Shown: positions 35,883 through 44,068 of the stretch, in pieces | Layout of the letters: the number at the start of each line of letters is the position of its first letter | Numbering within the stretch: the stretch's first letter is position 1 | Source: CALNYZ01 sp942490945 | GTDB lineage: Bacteria > Pseudomonadota > Gammaproteobacteria > UBA6429 > Thiohalophilaceae | Length of the DNA: 64,000 nt | Reading direction: 5' to 3' | Assembly: GCA_942490945.1 (NCBI GenBank) | Contig: CALNYZ010000044.1 | Location: 806,001-870,000 of the forward strand | The notes under the pieces: model-generated | Told to the model about the DNA's origin: nothing | Databases searched by the model: none | Seen by the model: the letters and a program-made list of their open reading frames with translations, nothing else | Position numbers and translations under genes: made by a program

Positions 35883-36272
35883 TTATTTGGCTGCGCTTTC
35901 ATTGGCAGGTTCAGCAGGCGCCCGATAGGGCGCGTAGCCTGGCGCGCCATACCAGTTGTTAACACCCCATGGACCTGCATAATAATTCGGATACCCTCCA
36001 TACCATGGACCGCCACCATAATAGGGGTAACCGTAACCGCCATAGTATGGATAATTTCCGTACCATGGCCCACCGCCATAAGTTGGATAATAATTGTTGT
36101 ACCAGGGGCCATTATTCCACGGGCCGCCACCCCAGGGACCGTAATTCCAGGGACCATTATTCCATGGCCCGCCGCCATTAAATGGCCACCAAAAGGCACT
36201 CGCATTGCCGCTTGCCAGGGTAGCACCCGCGATGGCCAGCACAAGTAAGGCGGCTTTCAAGGATTTGCTCAT
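35883..36272 (-). CDS. sulfur-globule-envelope-like Gly/Tyr/Trp/Pro-rich secreted protein
   Basis: The 129-residue protein starts behind GAAAGGAGAG with a Sec signal peptide (AALLVLAIAGATLASGNASA). The mature part is low complexity: repeated GGGPW, NNGPWNYGPW and YPYYGGYGYPYYGG blocks, with a short Ala/Glu tail. Size, signal peptide and aromatic-glycine composition resemble the SgpA/B/C proteins that coat sulfur globules in Chromatiaceae and related sulfur oxidisers. Other Gly/Tyr-rich envelope proteins could look similar, so identity is provisional. It is monocistronic with its own terminator. Confidence 0.6.
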   Translation of the reverse strand: MSKSLKAALLVLAIAGATLASGNASAFWWPFNGGGPWNNGPWNYGPWGGGPWNNGPWYNNYYPTYGGGPWYGNYPYYGGYGYPYYGGGPWYGGYPNYYAGPWGVNNWYGAPGYAPYRAPAEPANESAAK

Positions 36273-36442
36273 AACACTCTCCTTTCATAACGTATGATTC
36301 AGCAGTACTGACAATGCTAATAATAATTTCAGCAGTTTCAATGATCTGGCTCAAAAATTTCTCAGAAATGGAAGTGAAGAAACCCGAATGAAAAATTTAC
36401 ACAGGATTGGAAAAGAGACGATGTAGTGATGTGGCGGTGAAT

Positions 36443-37834
36443 TTATTGCAGGTTAAGTTCAGGTAATTTTTTGACAAGCGCATTTAACACGGCTTCATCA
36501 ATCGCGGTATTTATTTCCCCGCGCATAATCTCGATAGTTTTTTCAACGGGGATTGCACCACGGTAGGGACGTTCTGCAGTAATGGCATCAAAAATATCGG
36601 CCACGGTAATAATGCGCGTTTCGATAGTTATTTCCTCTGCCGACAAGCCGTACGGATAACCCTTGCCATCAAGTCGTTCATGATGTGCGCCCGCCATTTT
36701 TGCCAGCTCGGCAAATGGCTGGATATGGGCAAGGATTTCTTCCGTATAACGGGAATGATTGTGCACTTCCTGCCATTCCTGTTCCGTCAGTTTGCCGGGC
36801 TTGTCGAGAATGTCATTGCTCACACCGAGTTTACCAATATCGTGCAGAAACGCACCGCGGCGTAAAAAATGTTGTCGTGATGTAGCGATGGACAGTTCAT
36901 CTGCGATGGACAATGTATAGTGCGCCACGCGCGAACTGTGATTGTAGGTATAAGGACTCTTTGAATCGACGATCATACCAAAGGCGGCAGTTATATCGTC
37001 AAGTCGTTGTTCGCTCAAAATAATGGGCTGTGTTTCCGGTGCAAGTTTTTGAATGGTAGTCTGGATTTCCGGATTCGATAATTGCTGCCAAAAATATTTA
37101 TCGTGCGCAATTAACGCAAACGCGTCAGCCAGATTCGGCGCAAACCAGCTGCCTTTACGATTTTTAATTTCGTCGATTGCAGCCTGCTCGCCACCGAGCT
37201 GGTAAAACACATCGACTACTTGTGATAATAACGCAATGGCAGAATTGATCGGTATGGCATCACCGCTGATGCGATAGGGACGACCTTTACCGTTCCAGTG
37301 CTCATCCAAATGACGTATGCCGTTGGCAATGGCCTCATTAAAACCGAGCCGCTGCGCGATATCTGCACCACGCTCACAACGTGTTTCAATCAGTTCATCC
37401 GCGTACTGTTCACCATGCACGACAATATTTGACAATCGTTTCAGGCGCGACAACATGCCTTCGCCGACACCGACGTGACTAAACACAAATTTTGAAATTT
37501 CACTCAACTTCGCAGCGTTGACAGTTTTAAAGTCATGCTTAATCTGTCGTTCATCACTACCGTATAATTCATAGAGTCGTGCCGCATTACTGCTACAGCC
37601 CGCATCTTTTAATAGCAGGGTATAATACAAATCCCATAAGTCGTCTTGTGACAGTCCAATCACTTTACCGATATGCATGCCTATCCAGCAGCAACGAATA
37701 CAATGCCCGGCTGGTTGGCCCTCAGTCATGTCGAGCGCATAACTCAGCGCTGCAATGACTTCGGATAAGTGCAGTTGTTGCTGGCTGCTTGCTTGCGCTG
37801 GTGAAACAAGGTTAATCGGATCAGATGATTTCAT
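36443..37834 (-). CDS. tandem HD-GYP protein, first domain degenerate
   Basis: The start is set at the ATG at 37834; a TTG at 37879 is possible. The 463-residue protein carries two HD-type domains. The first (about 15-230) keeps PAGHCIRCC and HLDEHWNGKGRPYRI but has LLLKDAGCSSN where HDIGK should be, so its metal site is altered. The second (about 275-460) has YNHSSRVAHY, FLHDIGKLGVSND, GAHHERLDGKGYPYGL and VADIFDAITAERPYRG, all canonical. The C-terminal domain probably hydrolyses c-di-GMP while the N-terminal one is a sensor or regulator. There is no membrane segment. Confidence 0.85.
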   Translation of the reverse strand: MKSSDPINLVSPAQASSQQQLHLSEVIAALSYALDMTEGQPAGHCIRCCWIGMHIGKVIGLSQDDLWDLYYTLLLKDAGCSSNAARLYELYGSDERQIKHDFKTVNAAKLSEISKFVFSHVGVGEGMLSRLKRLSNIVVHGEQYADELIETRCERGADIAQRLGFNEAIANGIRHLDEHWNGKGRPYRISGDAIPINSAIALLSQVVDVFYQLGGEQAAIDEIKNRKGSWFAPNLADAFALIAHDKYFWQQLSNPEIQTTIQKLAPETQPIILSEQRLDDITAAFGMIVDSKSPYTYNHSSRVAHYTLSIADELSIATSRQHFLRRGAFLHDIGKLGVSNDILDKPGKLTEQEWQEVHNHSRYTEEILAHIQPFAELAKMAGAHHERLDGKGYPYGLSAEEITIETRIITVADIFDAITAERPYRGAIPVEKTIEIMRGEINTAIDEAVLNALVKKLPELNLQ

Positions 37835-37963
37835 GTCATTATCTATCGGCAATAGCAGCACCAACTTCAATCTGGACAAAGTCCAGATGTAGCAGCGTAT
37901 TTAGTCCTGAATTTTTCGCCGCTATTTCTGCTCGTTTTAACGAAGCTTTTCTATACTCGTAAC

Positions 37964-38632
37964 ATGGCAACACAAAAACCCCTTACCAAACGTGGTCGCA
38001 TACTCTTCGGCGGCATCTTTATTATTATGGGAATTATTCCGGTGAGTATGGCGCTGAATCTTTTTGACCCGAATAATACGGGTTTAAGTGAAGGCGTACC
38101 TGTCTGGGTTGGCGTAATAGCCGGCGGGGTATTCATTGTTGCGGGCCTGGCGGTTATTGCTGGCAACTCCATCATTACGCATATTCTCGCCTTGCTGATA
38201 GTTGGCGGTCTGGCCGCGATTGGCAGCTGGATTGCCTTCGGTGCAGGCGGGCGCAGTTGCGAATCTGATTTTAGCCTGTTCGGTTTAGGCGGCGTGGATT
38301 CTGTGCAAGGCCTGGCCTGTCGTGTGCCCTTTGGCATCGGCACGGTGATTGTCTACGGCATACTTATATATATGGGCGCAAAGCTGTTGCAAACTTTGGC
38401 GGGTGGCCCGCCTAAACTGGCCGTGCTGTTAAAGACAGCCGAAGCCATTATCCTGATCACATTACTCCCCATCCTGCTACCGCTAGTGCTGTTTCTCATT
38501 TTGAAAGCGTTTCTTAATGCCGCGAAGACGCGTCTGAAAACCGGTGCCTGGCCAAAAAATGACGCGTTTATTAAACGTCAGCAAGCGAAGGGACTGCTAC
38601 AGAGAGTGACAGGAAAAAGTAAAGCTGGCTAG
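37964..38632 (+). CDS. multi-helix membrane protein, hypothetical
   Basis: The 222-residue protein has about five hydrophobic segments: LFGGIFIIMGIIPVSMAL, WVGVIAGGVFIVAGLAVIAG, ITHILALLIVGGLAAIGSW, GIGTVIVYGILIYMGAKLL and ILITLLPILLPLVLFLILKAF. A Cys pair lies in the loop RSCESDFSLFG...LACRVP, and the tail is basic and cytosolic. No family is recognised. ATG 37964 is the first codon of the open frame. It is divergent from the tandem HD-GYP gene. Confidence 0.6.
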   Translation: MATQKPLTKRGRILFGGIFIIMGIIPVSMALNLFDPNNTGLSEGVPVWVGVIAGGVFIVAGLAVIAGNSIITHILALLIVGGLAAIGSWIAFGAGGRSCESDFSLFGLGGVDSVQGLACRVPFGIGTVIVYGILIYMGAKLLQTLAGGPPKLAVLLKTAEAIILITLLPILLPLVLFLILKAFLNAAKTRLKTGAWPKNDAFIKRQQAKGLLQRVTGKSKAG

Positions 38633-38759
38633 TGTGATCATGCAAACTATCTATGATGAGTGTTGATGTCACATATTTAAATCTATTCTGTTAACTGTTA
38701 AATTGATTTATCAAGGAAATTATATATAAAGTGTCCAACGTAAATAAAAATGCGCTGCT

Positions 38760-39371
38760 GTGAAACTAATTGATCTTCTGCGCGCTGTTGAATCGCATTC
38801 GGGCACGTTCCAGTGCCGAAAAATACCTGATGATGCGGTAACAAAGCAGGTCGAGTTTCATCACAAGTATGACCTTCCTGTCGCACCGGAAGAAGACATA
38901 CCAATAGGCAAGTTGCGTGACTTCTATGCAACGTTTGCCAGCCTGACACTTTATCATGACCCGGCAAGCAACGACGCCGCGTTTTATATCGCTTCGCCGA
39001 ATCAATGGGGTTCATTAAACGAAGCGTTCAGACCCTGGCTTGAGTGTGTCAGTGAAGAAGACGAACTGCTGCCTGACTGGATAGATGACTGTATTGTAAT
39101 TGGCGAAATCCCGCAGTCGGGCAACTATCTGTTAATGCCGCGCTCCGGCGCAAAACAGGGTTATATATTTGAATTTGAACACGATGGCTTCGAATTTATT
39201 GAATATGCATCTGATATCGAACAGTTCGTGCTCCAGCTCCTTGACCCGGACGCCTCGGTCTTGACAGGCATGGCGTCGCATATGCGCTTTATTGAGGAAA
39301 ATGATCCAACCCAGTGGTGGATTGTTGAAATGCGTGATAACCGTGGTAACCTTGTACACACGCGCATTTGA
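38760..39371 (+). CDS. SUKH (SMI1/KNR4)-like protein, possible immunity protein
   Basis: The 203-residue protein starts at GTG 38760. The order of features is SUKH-like: an N-terminal helix with a CRKIPDDAV region, then LPVAPEEDI..GKLRDFYATFASLTLYHD, and the late block IGEIPQSGNYLLMPRSGAK then IFEFEHDGFEFIEYASDIEQFV. SUKH proteins are frequent immunity proteins for polymorphic toxins but also occur alone. No toxin gene is adjacent. The next gene, 21 bases downstream, is of the DUF6985 type, another family common in immunity neighbourhoods. Family assignment is by pattern from memory. Confidence 0.55.
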   Translation: MKLIDLLRAVESHSGTFQCRKIPDDAVTKQVEFHHKYDLPVAPEEDIPIGKLRDFYATFASLTLYHDPASNDAAFYIASPNQWGSLNEAFRPWLECVSEEDELLPDWIDDCIVIGEIPQSGNYLLMPRSGAKQGYIFEFEHDGFEFIEYASDIEQFVLQLLDPDASVLTGMASHMRFIEENDPTQWWIVEMRDNRGNLVHTRI

Positions 39372-39392
39372 GTTAATTCATAAAGATACAAA

Positions 39393-39959
39393 GTGAACAA
39401 GTCTGAAATAACCATCAAAACACCCTCTGCAGAACTTGTTTTCTCATGGGATGACGAGCGCAATGAATGGTCTACGATCCAGTATTTTTTTGGTTGGGCT
39501 GGTTTTCACTGTGAGAACAGCCTGCCTGAATTAAAGAATGGTCAGTCATATATAATTATTGATTCGCTACCAGATGAAACGCCGTCTGATAAACATACCC
39601 AGGCCCTGGCCTGGCTACTGGAGCAACCGGATGCAGCGAGTCAAATAGTGTTAAATGCGATATACAAAATTTACCCTTCCCAGAAACAAAGTCTTTCGGA
39701 ATATTTTGACACAGAAACATTAAACCTACTTTATCCGGATCTGAACAAAATCACTGATTTAAAGGCATTATTAAGCTTGAGCCGCATCCATATTTATGTG
39801 GAGAGCAGGGATGGTCTGCCTTATCTGGGCTTCGATCTGGCGTGTAACTGGGATGTCGAACACGGTGTACAGGTATTGCTCAACGGTCCACGCATTGTTG
39901 CTGTGGGAACGGATGCGTTAAATCCTTACAATATAGATCAGGATGGTGGAGAAATCTGA
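39393..39959 (+). CDS. DUF6985-like protein, possible immunity partner
   Basis: The 188-residue soluble acidic protein starts at GTG 39393. Its middle (KHTQALAWLLEQPDAASQIVLNAIYKIY) and its end (YLGFDLACNWDVEHGVQVLL, GPRIVAVGTDAL) follow the DUF6985 pattern of a helical segment followed by a W-D-x-E-H-G strand motif. Function is unestablished. Proteins of this group turn up beside SUKH and other immunity genes. It is very probably co-transcribed with the SUKH-like gene upstream. Confidence 0.5.
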   Translation: MNKSEITIKTPSAELVFSWDDERNEWSTIQYFFGWAGFHCENSLPELKNGQSYIIIDSLPDETPSDKHTQALAWLLEQPDAASQIVLNAIYKIYPSQKQSLSEYFDTETLNLLYPDLNKITDLKALLSLSRIHIYVESRDGLPYLGFDLACNWDVEHGVQVLLNGPRIVAVGTDALNPYNIDQDGGEI

Positions 39960-39991
39960 AAATGCCTGCGCGGTACAGAGACACTTTCACC

Positions 39992-40489
39992 CTAAAACGC
40001 CGCACCAAAACTCAGTTCCGGATAGGTTTCGGAACAGGTGGTATAGATTGACTCCGTGCAATTTGCATACTCCACATACACGACACCAAAACCAAATGTG
40101 AAATTGTCACCGGACTTCATATGTGTACCGGCACGTGCGCCGCGTGCATCGCGGTCCGGTAAATTTTCCACACGCGTCTTGCGATAAAACGCACCAACGT
40201 AAGGTGAGAACTGTTGTTGTCTTGCAAACACGTAACCTATACGCGGACTAAACTGTTCAATGGTGGGGTTACCACCGGACCAGTATTCATAATCGGCACC
40301 AAGGTGCAAGCCATCCAGCAGGTAATAACCTATGCCAACACCAAACACCGTGTAATCATTATCATAAGCACGGCCGGATCCGATCGAAGCGGAAAAACTG
40401 ATCGTGCCCTGATCAAATGGATTGGCCAACAACGATCCGGATGTTGTCATACTCATGAACAGAACGGCAAAAAATGATTTTCTTAACAT
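39992..40489 (-). CDS. outer-membrane beta-barrel protein
   Basis: The 165-residue protein has a signal peptide (FFAVLFMSMTTSGSLLA). Alternating strands with Tyr/Phe girdles follow: TISFSASIGSGRAY, VFGVGIGYYLLDGLHLGADYEYW, FSPRIGYVFARQQQFSPYVGAFYRK, NFTFGFGVVYVEYA and a C-terminal ELSFGAAF. It is a small eight-stranded barrel of the OmpX/OmpW kind, with two Cys late in the chain. Function is unknown. It is a second barrel in this half, distinct from the one at 2501-3103. Confidence 0.65.
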   Translation of the reverse strand: MLRKSFFAVLFMSMTTSGSLLANPFDQGTISFSASIGSGRAYDNDYTVFGVGIGYYLLDGLHLGADYEYWSGGNPTIEQFSPRIGYVFARQQQFSPYVGAFYRKTRVENLPDRDARGARAGTHMKSGDNFTFGFGVVYVEYANCTESIYTTCSETYPELSFGAAF

Positions 40490-40563
40490 GTGTTTTCTCG
40501 TGATAGTGTATCAGAAGGCAGTAAAAACCAGTTTACGCTCAAAGGGTCAGGTAACCCAGTGGT

Positions 40564-40980
40564 TTATTCGTTTTCGCTCAACGGCATCAAGGAAATTTGA
40601 CTCACTTCACCTTCTGTGGCCTTGTTTGACTTGCACTCACCTGTGTATTCACTTTCGGTTTGTCGGGTAAGGACACATTTACGTGTATCATGTTCGCGGG
40701 GAATATTGAAGCTGAGTTGCTCCTCGTCGTATTTGATGTCAACCAGTTCGTAGGTATAGTCCGGCATGGGCTCGAGATCGAGATTGATCATTTCGATCTT
40801 CAACACCTTGCGTTCCTCTTCGTTATTATAACGAATATTATATTTTAGCTTGTAGCGTTTACCGAGCGAATTGACCAGCGCACCCTGCCATTCGCCTTCC
40901 TGCAAGGGTTCTGCCATCGCCCCTGTTACCGAAAATACTATTAACAATATCGCTGTCGTTAAACCAGGTATGATTTTCAT
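40564..40980 (-). CDS. small secreted protein, unknown function
   Basis: The 138-residue protein has a signal peptide (GLTTAILLIVFSVTGAMA). A strand-rich domain follows: PLQEGEWQGALVNSLGKRYKLKY, VLKIEMINLDL, EQLSFNIP and RKCVLTRQTESEYTGEC, with a single Cys pair near the end. This looks like a small lipocalin-like or calycin fold. No family is assigned. A good ribosome binding site (AAGGAGACAGC) precedes the ATG at 40980. It is separated from the next gene upstream by 39 bases. Confidence 0.6.
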   Translation of the reverse strand: MKIIPGLTTAILLIVFSVTGAMAEPLQEGEWQGALVNSLGKRYKLKYNIRYNNEEERKVLKIEMINLDLEPMPDYTYELVDIKYDEEQLSFNIPREHDTRKCVLTRQTESEYTGECKSNKATEGEVSQISLMPLSENE

Positions 40981-41019
40981 GCTGCTGTCTCCTTCGCGTT
41001 ACACGTATAACAACGCGCA

Positions 41020-42255
41020 TTAATCCTGTTCTTTTTCTTTCAGAGCTTCCTGTAACAACTTGCGTGCCTCTTCCATGCCCGGACGATCACGTAAGCTGGC
41101 GTATTCTGACGGGAACACCAGCGCAATCAGTTCGATGTGCGGTTGATCGCTTTTTAAATCAAATTCGTCCAGAACAATGGCAAATCGATGGTTGTTACCA
41201 AGCCGGGTATTATTGACTTTGGGAAAATTAAAGTAATCCAGATTAAAGCTGCGTTTTACCTCTATTTCAAGACCTTCATTGCCAATCAGCGCCAAGTCAC
41301 CTCTACCACTAACATCCGTTACTGTTTCGATGTGCGGTGTAGTAGTATCTTCCACACGCTTTTTATAGAGAATCACTGTCAGTTTTGCGCTCTTGTTACA
41401 GTGATCAACATCAGACACGCGCACTTCCAGATATCGTGTTACACCTTGCAAATCGGTCCGGCGCGATTCATTCAGTAATTGCCGGTATTCATTTTTTATA
41501 TCTGCGCTGTTAAACAAACTGCTCAACTCACTATCCTGCATAAGGAGTTTATTCTTATCGTCAAAAATGCCGAAATTGCGTTGTAAATCCCGCTCTGGCC
41601 AGGGAAAACTGTCTTCGTAAAGCAAACTGGTGCAGGGCGTCACACCCTTTTCGTTGTAAGTGACCAGTGGAACATTGATTTTTTTTGTCACACCATGCTG
41701 ATGCAGGGACGACACCTGCGCACTGGCAACACGTCTGGCCAGCGAATAAAGTCGTTTGCGCAACTCGCCACGCGCTTCCTGAAAATTAGGAATTTCATTT
41801 TTTTTCGGCTTAATATTTTTTAGGTCTTCACGAAATTCGGCAAACAGGGGCGACAGACTAAGCGAGTCGCCAAAATTAAGCGCTAACAGTTCCAGACGTA
41901 GTAATTGTTTGGACATGCCGGCGATGGAATTATCCGGTTGTTGATTCTTTAACAGGAAGGCCTGTAATGTCTGGTCGAATACATCCTTGCGTAAATCACT
42001 CTCGGCCTGTTCGCGGCGAATTTGTAATTCGGTAATCAGGCGCGCGCTTTGCTGATTATTCGAAATGGATGACAGGGTATAGTTACTGACAAAGCCAGCC
42101 CAGGCAATTAACAAGCCGGCGACGATAGGTGTAAATGCTTTTAAGCCAATTTCAACCCAGTCACGTTTGGGCTTGTCAGATTTTGGCTCTGTTTTTTCAT
42201 TTCGGGTTTTATCATTCCGTGTTTTATCATTCTGTGCTTGATTCATTTCGCTCAC
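41020..42255 (-). CDS. single-pass membrane protein with large soluble domain, hypothetical
   Basis: The 411-residue protein starts at GTG 42255. The first 30 residues are polar and repetitive (NDKTRNDKTRNEKTEPKSDK). One membrane helix (LKAFTPIVAGLLIAWAGFVS) is followed by a long coiled-coil helix (QQSARLITELQIRREQAESDL). The rest is a mixed alpha/beta domain with ARGELRKRLYSLARRVASAQVS. No family is recognised. Its start lies 15 bases from the hybrid hmgA ORF; the last 23 codons of that ORF probably belong to this gene's true upstream neighbour. Confidence 0.6.
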   Translation of the reverse strand: MSEMNQAQNDKTRNDKTRNEKTEPKSDKPKRDWVEIGLKAFTPIVAGLLIAWAGFVSNYTLSSISNNQQSARLITELQIRREQAESDLRKDVFDQTLQAFLLKNQQPDNSIAGMSKQLLRLELLALNFGDSLSLSPLFAEFREDLKNIKPKKNEIPNFQEARGELRKRLYSLARRVASAQVSSLHQHGVTKKINVPLVTYNEKGVTPCTSLLYEDSFPWPERDLQRNFGIFDDKNKLLMQDSELSSLFNSADIKNEYRQLLNESRRTDLQGVTRYLEVRVSDVDHCNKSAKLTVILYKKRVEDTTTPHIETVTDVSGRGDLALIGNEGLEIEVKRSFNLDYFNFPKVNNTRLGNNHRFAIVLDEFDLKSDQPHIELIALVFPSEYASLRDRPGMEEARKLLQEALKEKEQD

Positions 42256-42270
42256 GTACCTGAAGGCTCC

Positions 42271-43209
42271 TTACTTGCGTACCACGATGATGCGATTACC
42301 GATTTTACGTAAGCTGCCATTAAATTCAGTGTTTTGATCAAAATCCAGAACGCGGGGTAGAAAACTCATGACGGCGAACCCCCGGCCGGAAAACGTCATG
42401 TGCGATGAAGGCGGCAGGTGAACCCGGCCCGTCTTGGGTTGAATCTGGTCCAGGTTGAGAGCATGGGGGTAAACATAACCGTCCCAGCCTTCCATTTTGA
42501 AATAGTTTTCGGGATAGTGGGTGCGCGTGAACCGATCCTGCCGCTTGCGGATGATTGTGGCCGGTTCCTCCGACTCGAACAGGCTGGCATCCCATTGGGG
42601 CACCTTGAAGCTCCGCTCGGAATAGGGCGCGTCCAGTTTCAACTGGCCCCAGGGATTCCTGAATTCCGCAGGAACGCCGACATCCCCACGTGCTTCAAGA
42701 TAAAGCAGGCGAGGGTTGCCTTTAAAGTTCAGCCGGTAGGGGCAGGAACGCGGGATGATCAGGAAATCGCCCGGTATCAGGTCCATTTGTCCAAAGAGGG
42801 ACTGGAGGTGAACCCGCCCCTCGTAAAGAAAAAACAGTTCGTCCGCATCGTTGTTCGCAAAAAACGCCGTCTCCGGCGATTGCGGGTGACACATGCCGTA
42901 ATGGACGTCGTCATTGAATGCGAGGAGGGTTCGCCCGGTGAGATACGTTCCGCAGGCCTCCAGGTTGCGGGTCCTGAAATGCCGCCGTTGCAACACCGGC
43001 GTTTGGACGGGACTCGGACAGGCCCAGCGGGCCTCGTTAAAAATTTCCTGGTCTGACTCGCCGGTGGGAGGGTGATGCAGATACAGTATGGAGTAGGGTT
43101 CCTCAAACCCTTCCCGGGTAAAACAATATTCATGCAGAAGCCGGCTCCCGGAATAATGGGCCACATGGTGCCGGGCCGCGATTTTACCGAATTTCAAATA
43201 CTGATTCAT
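42271..43209 (-). pseudogene. hmgA: homogentisate 1,2-dioxygenase, truncated at the sequence junction
   Basis: The start is the ATG at 43209. The first ~289 residues read as bacterial homogentisate 1,2-dioxygenase: HYSGSRLLHEYCFTREGFEEP, then NDVHYGMCHPQSP, ADELFFLYEGRVHLQSLFG and HLPPSSHMTFSGRGFAVMSF, ending LPRVLD. The homology stops there. The family normally continues for about 90-100 residues containing P-Y-N-H-S-N, the Glu and the H-P-G-G-x-P-H-G-P-H region that hold the catalytic iron; all are missing. The last 23 residues (FDQNTEFNGSLRKIGNRI...) are foreign. The visible ORF would be inactive. I infer an intact gene in the source genome, cut by a chimeric join near 42342. Confidence 0.8.
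42330..42355. other. probable chimeric junction between two genomes
   Basis: Here HmgA homology ends, base composition and codon usage change, and the gene repertoire switches. Left of it the sequence continues smoothly, as the C-terminus of an unknown gene that ends at 42271, into the operon at 41020-42255. See the finding on the break. Confidence 0.7.
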
Positions 43210-43213
43210 CGTC

Positions 43214-44068
43214 TTATCCAATCAAGTGAGTGAGACGTCCGATGTTTTCGATTTCCAGTTCGACCGTGTCCCCTGAGTTCAAAAACCGGTCCTGTTCGAA
43301 CCCGCATCCCGTGCCGACGGTGCCGCTGGCCAGAATATCTCCGGGATACAGGGTCTGCAATTCGCTGGCGTAGGCGATCATCTGCTCAAACGTAAAATGG
43401 GAAGCACCGCTGTTGCCCTCGGACCACAACATCCCATTGACCCAGGCCCTCATTTTCAGGTTGCGCGGATCGCCGATTTCGTCCGGGGTCACCAGCCAGG
43501 GACCCAGGCCGGTATTAAAATCCTTCGCTTTTGCCGGACCCAGGCCGATGCGCATCACCGTTTGTTGCAATTCACGCGCGCTGAAGTCGTTGACGATGGT
43601 GAAGGCGCCAATGGCCTTCCCGGCTTCTTTTTCGGTGACCTTGTGGCAGGGCGATTTGAGGACAACGGCCAGTTCCAGTTCATAGTCTTTTTTGTTTTCA
43701 CCCTGGGGGAAGGTCACCGTTGACCGGTTGCCGCTGAAGCAACGGGTGGACCCGTTGTACCAGACGGGATGCTCGAACCATTCTGGCGGCACATCGAACC
43801 CCCGCTTGGCGCGACAGGTGCGCACATGTTGCTCAAAGGAATAAAAATCCAGGAAAGCGCCGGGGGTTTCCACGGGGGGGAGCAGGCTGACCCTGGACAA
43901 TTCAACAGGCGTTTGACGAAGCGTTTCCTGCCAGGGCGCATTGCCTTCCTGCAACGTGCCGAGAGCCTCCACCGTGGTCAGACCGTTTGCCAGGGGAAAG
44001 ATTTTCCCGTCATGGAAGAGCCCGTCTTGTGATGCCCCGGCCGGGTCCCTGTACCGGAGTAGTTTCAT
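43214..44068 (-). CDS. fumarylacetoacetate hydrolase family protein
   Basis: The 284-residue protein has the FAH fold: an N-terminal MKLLRYRDPAGASQDGLFHDG, then FLDFYSFEQHVRTCRAKRGF. The metal-binding Glu residues follow in KKDYELELAVVL, with IVNDFSARELQQ and the C-terminal LYPGDILASGTVGTGCGFEQ. In tyrosine catabolism it cleaves fumarylacetoacetate to fumarate and acetoacetate. Operon position between hpd and hmgA supports this over other FAH-family roles. It overlaps hpd by 4 bases and ends just before the hmgA start. Confidence 0.88.
   Translation of the reverse strand: MKLLRYRDPAGASQDGLFHDGKIFPLANGLTTVEALGTLQEGNAPWQETLRQTPVELSRVSLLPPVETPGAFLDFYSFEQHVRTCRAKRGFDVPPEWFEHPVWYNGSTRCFSGNRSTVTFPQGENKKDYELELAVVLKSPCHKVTEKEAGKAIGAFTIVNDFSARELQQTVMRIGLGPAKAKDFNTGLGPWLVTPDEIGDPRNLKMRAWVNGMLWSEGNSGASHFTFEQMIAYASELQTLYPGDILASGTVGTGCGFEQDRFLNSGDTVELEIENIGRLTHLIG

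Noticed and set aside
35900..36200. CRISPR-like or tandem DNA repeat
   Set aside because: The repetition is codon-level (Gly-Pro-Trp and Tyr-Gly runs) within a secreted protein, with no constant repeat/spacer pattern.
35786..36248. Met/Ile/Pro-rich ORFs overlapping the sulfur-globule-like gene on both strands
   Set aside because: They are shifted or antisense readings of its repetitive codons; only the 35883-36272 frame has a signal peptide and ribosome binding site.
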